This document shows positions 28,902 through 37,495 of a DNA stretch of 64,000 nt, one piece after another. The DNA comes from Ilumatobacter sp. (GTDB taxonomy: Bacteria > Actinomycetota > Acidimicrobiia > Acidimicrobiales > Ilumatobacteraceae). Positions within the stretch are counted from its first letter, which is position 1. Each line of letters begins with the position of its first letter. The DNA lies in NCBI RefSeq assembly GCF_030065885.1, contig NZ_JASJCS010000003.1, positions 1 to 64,000 of the forward strand, given 5' to 3'. Both the position numbers and the translations under genes were made by a program. Below the pieces are notes generated by a model. That model was not told the origin of the DNA and made no database searches. It worked only from the letters and a program-made list of their open reading frames with translations.

Positions 28902-29738
28902 ATGGGACGACACGCCATCAAGACGCCGCCACACCACGCCCCGTGGGCCGACTTCCTCGACGTGTGGCGTGAGGCCGACGGCATCCCGATCTTCGAATCG
29001 GCGTGGACCTGGGATCACTTCTATCCGCTCGCCGAGCCGTTCGACGGCCCCAACCTCGAAGGCTGGACGATGCTCGGTGCGCTGGCGCAGGCGACGTCGC
29101 GGATCCGCATCGGCGCGATGGTCAACGGCATGCACCACCGGCACCCCGCCGTGACCGCCAACATGGCGGCGACGCTCGACCACATCTCCGGCGGGCGGTT
29201 CGAGCTCGGCATCGGCGCCGGCTGGAACGAGATGGAATCGAGCGCGTACGGCATCGAGCTCGGCACGCTCAAGCAGCGGTCGGACCGCTTCGAGGAGGGG
29301 GTCCAGGTCATCGAGTCGTTGCTCACGAGCCACACGACCACCTTCGAGGGGGAGTGGTACCGCCTGACCGACGCGTGGTGCGAGCCGAAGCCGGTCCAGG
29401 AGCGGATCCCCATCGTCGTCGGGGGCAAGGGTCGCCGCCGCACGCTCCGGACCGCAGCCCGGTTCGCGGATCAGTGGGACATGACCTTCCCGGCGAGCCC
29501 CGCCGAGTGGGTCGAGCTCGACGCCGTGCTCTGCGGTCACTGCGAGGCCGTCGGTCGCGACCCGGCGCAGATCACCCGATCGGTGCACCTGGCGTTCGAC
29601 GAGGAGCGCTCGATGCAGGCGCACGCCGAGGAGGCGGCAGGCTTCTTCGAGGTCGGCGTCGACGTCGTCGTCTGGTCGATGCGCGGCGCCGTCGATCCGG
29701 CTCGCCTCGAGCCGCTTGCGATCGCAGTGGCGATGTAG
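28902..29738 (+). CDS. LLM-class (luciferase-like) F420- or flavin-dependent oxidoreductase
   Basis: A 278-residue TIM-barrel protein with ESAWTWDHFYPL (the cofactor-site WDH), LEGWTMLGALAQATSRIRIGAMVNGMHHRHPAVTANMAATLDHISGGRFELGIGAGW and PIVVGGKGRRRTLRTAARFADQWD, typical of F420-dependent LLM enzymes of actinobacteria. Its promoter region shares the GntR operator with galD, so it should be induced with aromatic degradation. It may reduce or oxidise a substituted aromatic or side product. The substrate is unknown. No ribosome site is seen before ATG 28902. Confidence 0.88.
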   Translation: MGRHAIKTPPHHAPWADFLDVWREADGIPIFESAWTWDHFYPLAEPFDGPNLEGWTMLGALAQATSRIRIGAMVNGMHHRHPAVTANMAATLDHISGGRFELGIGAGWNEMESSAYGIELGTLKQRSDRFEEGVQVIESLLTSHTTTFEGEWYRLTDAWCEPKPVQERIPIVVGGKGRRRTLRTAARFADQWDMTFPASPAEWVELDAVLCGHCEAVGRDPAQITRSVHLAFDEERSMQAHAEEAAGFFEVGVDVVVWSMRGAVDPARLEPLAIAVAM

Positions 29739-29864
29739 CGGAGGGGCCGACCCGCTGACCTCGGCCGACTCGTGACGCCGGTGCGCCGGTGACCTCTGAG
29801 GCGGCGAGCTCGCGGGTGAGCGCGTAACGTTCGGTCCCGGACGTCGTCACGGATCGGGGGACCC

Positions 29865-31781
29865 ATGACCGAGCTCGCCACCACGCCCACCACCGCGACC
29901 CATCCGCTCGACCCGTTGTCGGCGGACGAGATCACCGCCGCTATGGCCGTGTTGCGCGATGGTCGGGAGCTGCCGCCTCGGCTCCGTATCACGTCGATCG
30001 CCCTGGAGGAGCCGGCGAAGTCGATCGTCAGAGCCTTCAGGTCCGGCGACCCGATCGAGCGGGTCGCCCGCATCGTCTGCTACGACCGTGACACCCGGAC
30101 GACAGCGGTTGCGCTGGTCTCGATCACGAACGGAGCGGTCACGTCCTGGGAGGAGATCGCCGGCGTGCAGCCGCACCTCATGCTCGAGGAGTTCTTCATG
30201 CTCGAGGACATCCTCAAGGCCGACGAGCGCTACGTCGCCGCGCTCGCCACACGAGGCGTCACCGATCTCGACAAGGTCCAGGCCGACCCGTGGCCGGCCG
30301 GCAACTTCGGGAGCGACGGCGAGTGGCAGGGCCGTCGTGTCTGTCGGGCCGTCAGCTACGTCCGCGATCGACCCGACGACAACGGCTACGCACACCCGAT
30401 CGAGAACTTCGTCGCGATCGTCGACTTCGACGCCGGCGAGGTGCTCGAGCTGATCGAGGGCGACATCGTGCCGGTGCCCGAGCCGCACGGCCGCTACGAC
30501 GTCGAGGCGGCGACCGAGGGCGGTGGGTCGCTGCGCACACCGGCGCCGCTCGACATCACGCAACCCGACGGGCCGGGCTTCACGCTCGACGGCCAGCTGC
30601 TGACGTGGGAGCGGTGGTCGATGCGAGTCTCGGTCGCCCCGATCGAGGGCCTCGTCCTCCACCAGATCACCTGGCACGACGACGACGGCCCGCGCCCGAT
30701 CCTCTACCGCGCCGCGCTGGGCGACATGGTCGTCCCGTACGGGTCGACGGCGACCAACCACTGGTGGAAGAACGCGTTCGACGCCGGCGAGATCGGGCTC
30801 GGGCAGCTGCTCAACAGCCTCGAGCTCGGCTGCGACTGCCTCGGTGAGATCCGCTACCTCGACAGCGTCTCGGTCGACCAGGAGGGCCAACCGTTCGCGC
30901 AGCAGAACACGGTGTGCATCCACGAGGAGGACTTCGGGATGCTCTGGAAGCACTGGGACTTCGCCAGCGACTCCACCGAGGTCCGCCGGTCTCGCCGGCT
31001 GGTGGTGAGCTCGATCGCCACGGTCGGCAACTACGAGTACGCCTTCTACTGGCACTTCTACCTCGACGGGAACATCGAACTGCTGATCAAGATGACCGGC
31101 ATCGTGCAGACCCAGGCGTTGGCAGACGGCGAGGAGCCGGTCGGCGCCACCCGCATCGGCCCGAACCTCGCCGCGCCCCATCACCAGCACATGTTCTGCG
31201 TCCGGCTCGACGTCGACGTCGACGGCGGGCCGAACACCGTCAGCGAGCTCGACGTCGTACCGGTCGAGGGCGACCACCCTCATGCGTTCGACACCGTCAC
31301 GACCACGCTCACGACCGAGCAGCAGGCCCAGCGGATCTCCGACGCCGGGGCCAGCCGGACGTGGCTGATCGAGAACCACGGCAAGCTGAACGCCCACGGA
31401 CAACCGGTCGCGTACAGACTGATGCCCGGGTACTCGCCGACGATGCTGGCGCAACCGGGCGCCGCGATCCGAGAGCGTGCCACGTTCGCCACGCAGAACC
31501 TGTGGGTCACCCCCTTCGACCCCGACGAACGTCATCCGGCCGGCGACTTCCCGGCGCGGCACCCCGGCGGCGACGGGTTGCCGAGGTGGACGGCAGCCGA
31601 CCGCTCGATCGAGGACACCGACATCGTGGTGTGGCACACGTTCGGCGCCACCCACATCGTGCGGCCCGAGGACTACCCGGTGATGCCGGTCGAGATGCTG
31701 GGCTTCATGCTGAAGCCGAACGGCTTCTTCGACCGCAACCCGGCCCTCGACCTCGCACCGAGCCCGAAGCACTGCGACTGA
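29865..31781 (+). CDS. Copper-containing primary amine oxidase
   Basis: Oxidatively deaminates primary amines such as tyramine or phenethylamine to the aldehyde, ammonia and H2O2. The 638-residue protein has the topaquinone site Tyr390 in TVGNYEYAFYW, the catalytic base Asp306 in FDAGEIG, copper ligands in HHQHMFCVRLD and the third His in WHTFGATHIVRPEDYPVMP. Positions agree with Arthrobacter-type enzymes. No signal peptide is present. GGGGGAC precedes ATG 29865. With the hpa cluster 5 kb away it would supply 4-hydroxyphenylacetaldehyde from tyramine. Confidence 0.95.
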   Translation: MTELATTPTTATHPLDPLSADEITAAMAVLRDGRELPPRLRITSIALEEPAKSIVRAFRSGDPIERVARIVCYDRDTRTTAVALVSITNGAVTSWEEIAGVQPHLMLEEFFMLEDILKADERYVAALATRGVTDLDKVQADPWPAGNFGSDGEWQGRRVCRAVSYVRDRPDDNGYAHPIENFVAIVDFDAGEVLELIEGDIVPVPEPHGRYDVEAATEGGGSLRTPAPLDITQPDGPGFTLDGQLLTWERWSMRVSVAPIEGLVLHQITWHDDDGPRPILYRAALGDMVVPYGSTATNHWWKNAFDAGEIGLGQLLNSLELGCDCLGEIRYLDSVSVDQEGQPFAQQNTVCIHEEDFGMLWKHWDFASDSTEVRRSRRLVVSSIATVGNYEYAFYWHFYLDGNIELLIKMTGIVQTQALADGEEPVGATRIGPNLAAPHHQHMFCVRLDVDVDGGPNTVSELDVVPVEGDHPHAFDTVTTTLTTEQQAQRISDAGASRTWLIENHGKLNAHGQPVAYRLMPGYSPTMLAQPGAAIRERATFATQNLWVTPFDPDERHPAGDFPARHPGGDGLPRWTAADRSIEDTDIVVWHTFGATHIVRPEDYPVMPVEMLGFMLKPNGFFDRNPALDLAPSPKHCD

Positions 31782-31829
31782 AGGAGCGGTGGCGCGGCGA
31801 CAACCCGACTCCTGGACGCCCCGTCGGCC

Positions 31830-33926
31830 ATGAAGCTGTTCTCGCACAGGAAGCGCCCGGTGCACCTCGGGCCGTATCCGCTGGAGCGGCTGCCACGCCT
31901 CGACGATCCGACCGAGGAGCCCCGACACCTCGGCGGAACCCGACCCGTCGAGCAGCGGCCGGAGGGTCCGGACGGAGCGAGCCACGCATTCCGGCTCTAC
32001 CTCGACCTGTTCGATGCGCAGCGCTCGGGCGAGGTCGCCGAGCCGGCACCGATTCCGGACGACCCGGTCGAGCGAGCGCACAACCTGAAGGCCGGCCTCT
32101 ACTTCCTCGATGCCGACATGGTCGGCTGCGCGGTCGTCCCGGAGGACGCGTGGTCGAACCCCGAGGCTCGACGGCACGGCCACGCGGTCGTCGCGCTCGT
32201 CGCACACACCCGGACGGTCGGCCGCGGTCAACCCGGTGACGAGTGGATCGACGGCACCCGTCAGGTCAACGCCGATCTACGCGCAGCTGAGCTCGCCGTG
32301 CTCACCGCCGGCTACATCCGCCGCCTCGGATTCGACGCTGTCGCCCACACGCCGTCGGCGACCGACCTCGACCTGGAGCGTGTCGCACTCCAGTGCGGCC
32401 TGATCGAGTCGGTCGGCGGCGCACTGAAGGCGCCGTACCTGCGTGGCGGCTTCGCGCTGTCGGTCGTGTCGACCGAGATGGAGATCGCCGCCGATGCTCC
32501 GCTCGCACCCCGTGGTCTGGTCGGCTCGCTGCGGACGACCCGCTCGATCGGTTGGCTGCTGGGCCGGCGCGGCACCCGCGCCGGCATCGGCCGCCTGAAC
32601 GGCGATCACCGGCCGCTGCACATGGGCCGCCAGCCGATGGAGCGGATCAAGCGCGTCGACGAGCCCACCACGCTGATCATCGCCGACGAGGTGCAGCGGG
32701 TACCCGTACGGGCCGGCGGGTTCCCGCGCGCCGCCCACGGTGACCTGGGCCCGAAGTTCCAGAACGACGTGAAGGTCTTCGCGTACAAGACGCCCCAGGC
32801 GCAGACCTACATCCAGCAGATCGACGCGATGGTGCCGCACCAGGACGGACCGGTTGCCGACGCGGTCGCCGCGGGCACCAAGGATCCCGACCGGAACGCC
32901 GACGCGGTCAAGGCCCTGGCGTACCACCTCGGCGGCGACATGGTCGGCGTCTGCGAGGTGCCCGAGTACGTCTGGTACTCCCACAACGGGAAGGGCGAGG
33001 TCATCGAGCCCCGGCACCGCAACGCCATCGTGATCCTGCTCGACCAGGGGTACGAGACGATGGAGGGCGCCAGTGGCGACGACTGGGTGTCGGGCGCACA
33101 GTCGATGCGGGCGTACATGCGCGGTGCCCAGATCGCCGGCATCATCGCCGAGCACCTCCGATCGCTCGGCCACGGCGCCCGCAGTCACACCAATCGCGAC
33201 TCCGAGGTGCTGCACATCCCGCTCGTGCTCGAGGCCGGGCTCGGCGAGATGAGCCGGATCGGCGAGCTCGTGCTCAATCCGTTCGTCGGGCCGCGGTTCA
33301 AATCGGTCGTGGTCACCACCGACCTGCCGCTCACGCCCGACCGGAAGATCGACTTCGGGTTGCAGGACTTCTGCCAGAAGTGCACGAAGTGCGCCCGCGA
33401 GTGTCCGTGCGGGGCGATCCCGTTCGGCGACAAGATCATGTTCAACGGCTACGAGACGTGGAAGCCCGACGTCGAGAAGTGCACCAAGTACCGGCTCGGC
33501 AACCTGAAGGGGTCGGCGTGCGGGCGCTGCATGAAGACCTGCCCGTTCAACACCGAGGGCGTGCTGTCGGAGCGCTCCTTCCTCTGGGCGGCGATCAAGC
33601 TGCCGTTCGCCCGTTCGTGGATCGCCCGCCTCGACGACCAGGTCGGCAACGGCTCGATCAACCCGGTCAAGAAGTGGTGGTGGGACCTCCAGTGGAAGGA
33701 CGGCCGCACGATCGTCCCGGAGAAGGGCACCAATGCCCGTGGTCTCGACCCCGACGGCGGCCGGATCGCCGACAAGCAGCGGATCGCGCTCTACGAGCCC
33801 GACATGCTGCCGCCGGGCGACAACCAGGGTGTCCCGGTGAAGCTCGACCGGAAGGAGGCCATCCGCCGCGGCGAGCGGGCCGAGACGCCAGCGAGTGCGA
33901 GGACCCGCCTCGCCCGGCGAGGCTGA
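31830..33926 (+). CDS. Aerobic (NpRdhA-like) corrinoid reductive dehalogenase
   Basis: A 698-residue cytoplasmic protein with no Tat signal. The C-terminal half has the two [4Fe-4S] motifs: Cys515 in CQKCTKCARECPCGAI (CX2CX2CX3C) and, later, C...CGRCMKTCPF. The corrinoid domain precedes them (YHLGGDMVGVCEVPEYVWYSHNG, IAEHLRSLGHGARSHTN, VLEAGLGEMSRIGELV). Residues about 80-240 repeat this pattern in degenerate form (LYFLDADMVGCAVVPEDAW, AGYIRRLGFDAVAHT), as in catabolic RdhA enzymes. There is no C-terminal reductase extension as in BhbA. It follows the amine oxidase by 48 nt. Dehalogenation of ortho-halogenated phenolic acids or amines is the likely role. Confidence 0.88.
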   Translation: MKLFSHRKRPVHLGPYPLERLPRLDDPTEEPRHLGGTRPVEQRPEGPDGASHAFRLYLDLFDAQRSGEVAEPAPIPDDPVERAHNLKAGLYFLDADMVGCAVVPEDAWSNPEARRHGHAVVALVAHTRTVGRGQPGDEWIDGTRQVNADLRAAELAVLTAGYIRRLGFDAVAHTPSATDLDLERVALQCGLIESVGGALKAPYLRGGFALSVVSTEMEIAADAPLAPRGLVGSLRTTRSIGWLLGRRGTRAGIGRLNGDHRPLHMGRQPMERIKRVDEPTTLIIADEVQRVPVRAGGFPRAAHGDLGPKFQNDVKVFAYKTPQAQTYIQQIDAMVPHQDGPVADAVAAGTKDPDRNADAVKALAYHLGGDMVGVCEVPEYVWYSHNGKGEVIEPRHRNAIVILLDQGYETMEGASGDDWVSGAQSMRAYMRGAQIAGIIAEHLRSLGHGARSHTNRDSEVLHIPLVLEAGLGEMSRIGELVLNPFVGPRFKSVVVTTDLPLTPDRKIDFGLQDFCQKCTKCARECPCGAIPFGDKIMFNGYETWKPDVEKCTKYRLGNLKGSACGRCMKTCPFNTEGVLSERSFLWAAIKLPFARSWIARLDDQVGNGSINPVKKWWWDLQWKDGRTIVPEKGTNARGLDPDGGRIADKQRIALYEPDMLPPGDNQGVPVKLDRKEAIRRGERAETPASARTRLARRG

Positions 33927-34033
33927 TGGTGATGCTCGCGTGAGCACGTCGATCACGATCACGGGCTGGCGAGGACGGTGACGTGGTCGTCGCCGACGAT
34001 CAGTCCACCCAAGCAGCGGCCTCAGCCGCCGGC

Positions 34034-35323
34034 TCACCCGTCCCAGGTCACGTCGAGGCGGCTCGGTCCTCGGAACGTGATGTTGGGGAACCGCGTGACC
34101 TGCTGATCGTGCACGAGGCGCATGGAGGGGAGCTGCTGCGTGAGCGTCTCCATGATCGCGTTCGCCTCGAGGCGGGCGAACATCGCACCGAGGCAGTAGT
34201 GGTTGCCCTTCCCGAACGAGATGTTCTGGCGAGCGTTCGACCGCTCGAGGTCGTAGCGCTCGGGGTCCTCGAACACCGCCGGATCGTGGTTCGCCGCACC
34301 GAGGTTGAGGAAGACCTGCGTGCCGGCCGGGATGTCGACCCCGCCGAGGGTCGTGTCCTCCGTGGTCACCCGGCGCCAGCCGACCTGCGGTGAGTTCCAC
34401 CGGATGACCTCCTCCATCGCGAGCGGCACGACGGCGGGGTCGGCGCACATCGCGTCCCACACCTCGCGCCGGGGGAGCAGCGTCAGCAGCGCGTTGCCGA
34501 GGTAGAGCGTGACCGGCTCGTGGCCCGCGAAGGACAGGCCGTAGAGGATCGACTCGACCTCGCGATAGGTGAGGTCGTCGGGGTTCGCCTCGTGGTCGGC
34601 CAGCAGCTCGGAGGCGAGGTCGTCGCCCGGTTGGTCGCGCTTGCGGGCCGTGAACTCGCGCACGTACTTCCAGTAGGCCACCATCTTGGTGGCGATCTCG
34701 ACCTGCTCGTCGGGCGTCGGCCGACCCCACGAGAACGCCAGCCGATCGCCGCACCACTCCTTGAGCTGGGCGTCGTCCGACTCGGGGAACCCCATGAAGC
34801 GGAACACGACCTCACCCGGCAACGGGTTGGCGACGGCGGCCACGAAGTCGGCGGGTGGTCCGCCGGCGATCATCTCGTCGATCAGCTCACCGGCCCTGCG
34901 CCGGATGTACGGCTCGAGCACCTTGTTGCGGCGGTTGGAGAAGCCTTTCTTCGTGTACTGGCGGATGCGCCCGTGGTCGGGTTCCTGGCGGTTCGACATC
35001 ACCGCGACGGGGTCGAACTCCGGGTCGGCGAGGATGGCCGCGGCCTCGTCGCAGAGCGGGAAGACCGGGTCCTGCACGTTCTCGGACGAGTAGACGTCGG
35101 GGTTCATGAACACCTCGGTGACGTCCGCCATCCGGGAGACGACGACGTAGCCGAGGTCCTCGGCGAACACCACGGGCGTCTCCTCGCGCAGGCGTGCAGC
35201 GGTGGGGTACGGGTCGGCGACGTACTCGGCCGAGAGCGGCCGGAACGACGAGTGGTCGACCGGGCAGCCGGGCGGCGGCCCACTCGGACCGGTTCGGATC
35301 TGGTGGTACGCGGCCTCGCTCAT
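34034..35323 (-). CDS. Cytochrome P450
   Basis: A 429-residue soluble bacterial P450. The haem loop is FGKGNHYCLGAMFAR (Cys ligand near residue 367). The K-helix is EEVIR. The I-helix reads LSFAGHEPVTL, where the usual acidic-alcohol pair AGxD/ET is altered to AGHEPVT. The N-terminal Pro-rich segment and Asp/Pro pattern fit class I P450s that need a separate ferredoxin, and none is encoded nearby. It converges on the dehalogenase gene and lies beside aromatic genes. Aromatic hydroxylation or O-demethylation is a guess. AGGGGGCACG precedes ATG 35323. Confidence 0.93.
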   Translation of the reverse strand: MSEAAYHQIRTGPSGPPPGCPVDHSSFRPLSAEYVADPYPTAARLREETPVVFAEDLGYVVVSRMADVTEVFMNPDVYSSENVQDPVFPLCDEAAAILADPEFDPVAVMSNRQEPDHGRIRQYTKKGFSNRRNKVLEPYIRRRAGELIDEMIAGGPPADFVAAVANPLPGEVVFRFMGFPESDDAQLKEWCGDRLAFSWGRPTPDEQVEIATKMVAYWKYVREFTARKRDQPGDDLASELLADHEANPDDLTYREVESILYGLSFAGHEPVTLYLGNALLTLLPRREVWDAMCADPAVVPLAMEEVIRWNSPQVGWRRVTTEDTTLGGVDIPAGTQVFLNLGAANHDPAVFEDPERYDLERSNARQNISFGKGNHYCLGAMFARLEANAIMETLTQQLPSMRLVHDQQVTRFPNITFRGPSRLDVTWDG

Positions 35324-35416
35324 CGTGCCCCCTGGATGGGAACACTACGGTGCGGGCGGCCCCACTGTCCCGAGCGGGCGAACTCGCTGCTCGTCAGCGG
35401 GCGAACCCGCTGCTTG

Positions 35417-36046
35417 TCAGCGGGCGCCTTCGAGCGGGCTCGGTTCGGGGACCTGCCAGTCGGCGGGCATCTTCGAGAAGTCGAAGAACGGGGCCTCGTC
35501 GCCGGCCTCGACCGCGTTGGCCACCTGGTCGTAGAAGCCCTTGCCGGTCTCCTCGGCGAACGTGATGCTGACGTCCTCGCCGGTCTCGGCGTTGGGCCGC
35601 TCGACGTACTCGGGGAAGTTGGTCTCGTCGGCGGCGCCCTCGGTGTACCCGCGGGCGAACATCTGCTTGAGCACGCCGAACCCGTCGTTGCGCACGAGCA
35701 CCTCGCCGCGCGGGCTGCCGCCGAGGCGCTTCATGTGGGCGATGAAGGCGTCGAGGTCGTAGGTGTCGTAGGCGACGTGCTGCACCGAGTGGTCGCCGTG
35801 CGCCTCGACGAACGCCGTCACCTGGCTCTTCTTGGCGCGGTCGATCCCCTCGATGAGGGCGACGCCGAACTCGCCGTAGTCGATGCACCAGATCTTCATG
35901 CTGTCGTTCGGGTCGTCGGGCCGCACGTCGTCGATGCGGTTGATCAGCCGGCCGCCCTCGACCTCGGTGTGGAACCAGGTCCACTTCTCGATCGTGCCCG
36001 TGGCGCAGGCGTAGCTGATGTGATCGACCCGCTTGAGGTGCGACAT
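35417..36046 (-). CDS. VOC-family protein resembling the catalytic half of HPPD
   Basis: A 209-residue single vicinal-oxygen-chelate unit. It starts MSHLKRVDHISYAC (His ligand), continues with VEAHGDHSVQHVAYDTYDLDAFIAHM (second His) and LKQMFARGYTEG, and has FPEYVERP, where the Glu aligns with the third Fe ligand of 4-hydroxyphenylpyruvate dioxygenase. GKGFYDQVANAVEAGD resembles the HPPD C-terminal helix. Full HPPD is about 350-380 residues, so the N-terminal half is missing while the metal triad looks complete. The track start at 36148 is replaced by ATG 36046, which has GGAG upstream. Confidence 0.75.
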   Translation of the reverse strand: MSHLKRVDHISYACATGTIEKWTWFHTEVEGGRLINRIDDVRPDDPNDSMKIWCIDYGEFGVALIEGIDRAKKSQVTAFVEAHGDHSVQHVAYDTYDLDAFIAHMKRLGGSPRGEVLVRNDGFGVLKQMFARGYTEGAADETNFPEYVERPNAETGEDVSITFAEETGKGFYDQVANAVEAGDEAPFFDFSKMPADWQVPEPSPLEGAR

Positions 36047-36158
36047 GTGATGACTCCGATCTCGACGACGCGTCGTGTTCGACGACGATGTCGCACCAGG
36101 CTGACCGAACGCGCCCTGAACCGCAAGAACGTTGTGCGAACTGATCACCCATCGGCAG

Positions 36159-36164
36159 TACGGT
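36159..36164 (+). promoter_or_regulatory. -10-like box of a leaderless Lrp-family gene
   Basis: TACGGT followed by GGACAGA and GTG 36172, with no ribosome site. The 7-nt gap places transcription start at the start codon. Confidence 0.5.
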
Positions 36165-36171
36165 GGACAGA

Positions 36172-36642
36172 GTGAGCGACTCGACCTACCAGATCGACAA
36201 CGCCGACCGCAGATTGATCGGCGCGCTGCGGCGCGGCGGTCGTCTGTCGAACAGCGACCTGGCCCGTTCGCTGGGCATGGCGCGCGGCACCGTGCAGTCG
36301 CGCCTCCATCGGTTGGTCGACACGGGGGTGATCACCGGGTGGGGCCCCGACCTCGATCCGCGCACGTCCGATCTCGCCGTGACGGCCTTCACCACGCTGA
36401 CGATCGCCCAGGGCGCACACGACCGTGTCGTCGCAGCGCTCGAAGCGACGCCCGAGGTGATGGAGGTCCACGTGATCACCGGTGCCGGCGACCTGCTGTG
36501 CCGCCTCGCCGCCCGCAGCAACGACCACCTCCACGACGTGATCCAGGCGATCGTCGCCACCGAGGGCGTGCTGCGCTCGTCGAGCCAGCTCGCCCTGCAC
36601 ACGCCGCTGCGACGGACGCTCGCCGACCTCGTCGGCCGCTGA
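36172..36642 (+). CDS. Lrp/AsnC-family transcriptional regulator
   Basis: A 156-residue regulator. The N-terminal AsnC-type helix-turn-helix is IDNADRRLIGALRRGGRLSNSDLARSLGMARGTVQSRLHRLVDTGVITGW. The C-terminal RAM ligand domain is LAVTAFTTLTIAQGAHDRVVAALEATPEVMEVHVITGAGDLLCRLAARSNDHLHDVI. It is divergent from the HPPD-like VOC gene with 125 nt between. Control of tyrosine or aromatic amino-acid breakdown is a reasonable inference. GTG 36163 is an alternative start. Confidence 0.92.
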   Translation: MSDSTYQIDNADRRLIGALRRGGRLSNSDLARSLGMARGTVQSRLHRLVDTGVITGWGPDLDPRTSDLAVTAFTTLTIAQGAHDRVVAALEATPEVMEVHVITGAGDLLCRLAARSNDHLHDVIQAIVATEGVLRSSSQLALHTPLRRTLADLVGR

Positions 36643-36688
36643 GCAGCCGTTCGCCCGATCGATGACCAGGTGAACACCTGATCGTTGA

Positions 36689-37495
36689 TCAGGTGAAAGC
36701 CAGCTCGAAGCTGCCGAGGTCGCCGTAGTCGAAGCGGAACTCGTCGCCGGGACGGATGTCGATCGGGCGCGTGAACGAGCCGGCCAGGATCGTGTGGCCG
36801 GCCTCGAGCGTCAGCCCCTGCTCGGCGTAACGGCGCGCGAGCCACACGATGCCGGCGGCCGGATGGTCGAGCACGCCGGCCGCAAGGCCCGTCTCCTCGA
36901 CGATGCCGGCGCGATACGCGAGCGCGCCGACCCATCGCAGGTCGATGTCGCGCGGCCCGACCCGGCGGCCGCCGCAGACGATGCCGGCGTCGGCGGCGTT
37001 GTCGGCGATCGTGTCGACGACCGTTCGGGTGCGACCGGTCTCCGGGTCGCGCCGGAACGAGCGAGCGGCGATCAACTCGACGGCGGGCACCACGTGGTCG
37101 GTCGCGTCGAGTACGTCGTCGATCGTCAGGTCGGCGCCGGCGAGATCGGTCGCCAGCACGAACGCCAGCTCGATCTCCAGCTTGGGGTCGCAGAACCGTG
37201 CGGCTTCGAGCGTGCTCCCCGGCTCGAACACCATGTCGCGGGTGAGGAACCCCGAGTCGGGCGTGGTGATGTTCATCGCTGCCTGCATGGCGCGCGATGT
37301 GAGCCCGATCTTGTGGCCGACGAGCTGCTCGCCGCGGGCGAGCTTCCGGTCGAGCCATGCGGCCTGCACGCGGTAGGCGTCGTCCATCGTCATGCCGGGA
37401 TGGACCGACGTGGTCTGGCGGATCTGCGTCGCGGTGCTCTCGGCCTCGTCGAGCAGTGCCGCCTCGGCCTGCACCTCGACGTCACTCAAGCTCAT
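36689..37495 (-). CDS. hpaH: 2-oxo-hept-4-ene-1,7-dioate hydratase
   Basis: Hydratase of the homoprotocatechuate meta pathway, 268 residues against 267 in E. coli HpaH. It belongs to the FAH-like hydratase/decarboxylase fold. It shows GHKIGLTSRAMQAAMNITTPDSGFLTRDMVF (metal and substrate loop), CDPKLEIELAFVL with the two metal-binding Glu residues, and the C-terminal HTILAGSFTRPIDIRPGDEFRFDYGDLGSF. ATG 37495 lies inside hpaR and overlaps it by 14 nt. The track start 37528 is further into hpaR. Confidence 0.94.
   Translation of the reverse strand: MSLSDVEVQAEAALLDEAESTATQIRQTTSVHPGMTMDDAYRVQAAWLDRKLARGEQLVGHKIGLTSRAMQAAMNITTPDSGFLTRDMVFEPGSTLEAARFCDPKLEIELAFVLATDLAGADLTIDDVLDATDHVVPAVELIAARSFRRDPETGRTRTVVDTIADNAADAGIVCGGRRVGPRDIDLRWVGALAYRAGIVEETGLAAGVLDHPAAGIVWLARRYAEQGLTLEAGHTILAGSFTRPIDIRPGDEFRFDYGDLGSFELAFT

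Noticed and set aside
29847-32231. 794-residue minus-strand ORF opposite the amine oxidase
   Set aside because: Antisense shadow. The plus strand encodes a complete TPQ amine oxidase with all active-site residues.
33927-34033. Terminator between the dehalogenase and P450 genes
   Set aside because: TGCTC-GCGT-GAGCA is a 5-bp stem without a T-run, which is too weak to call.
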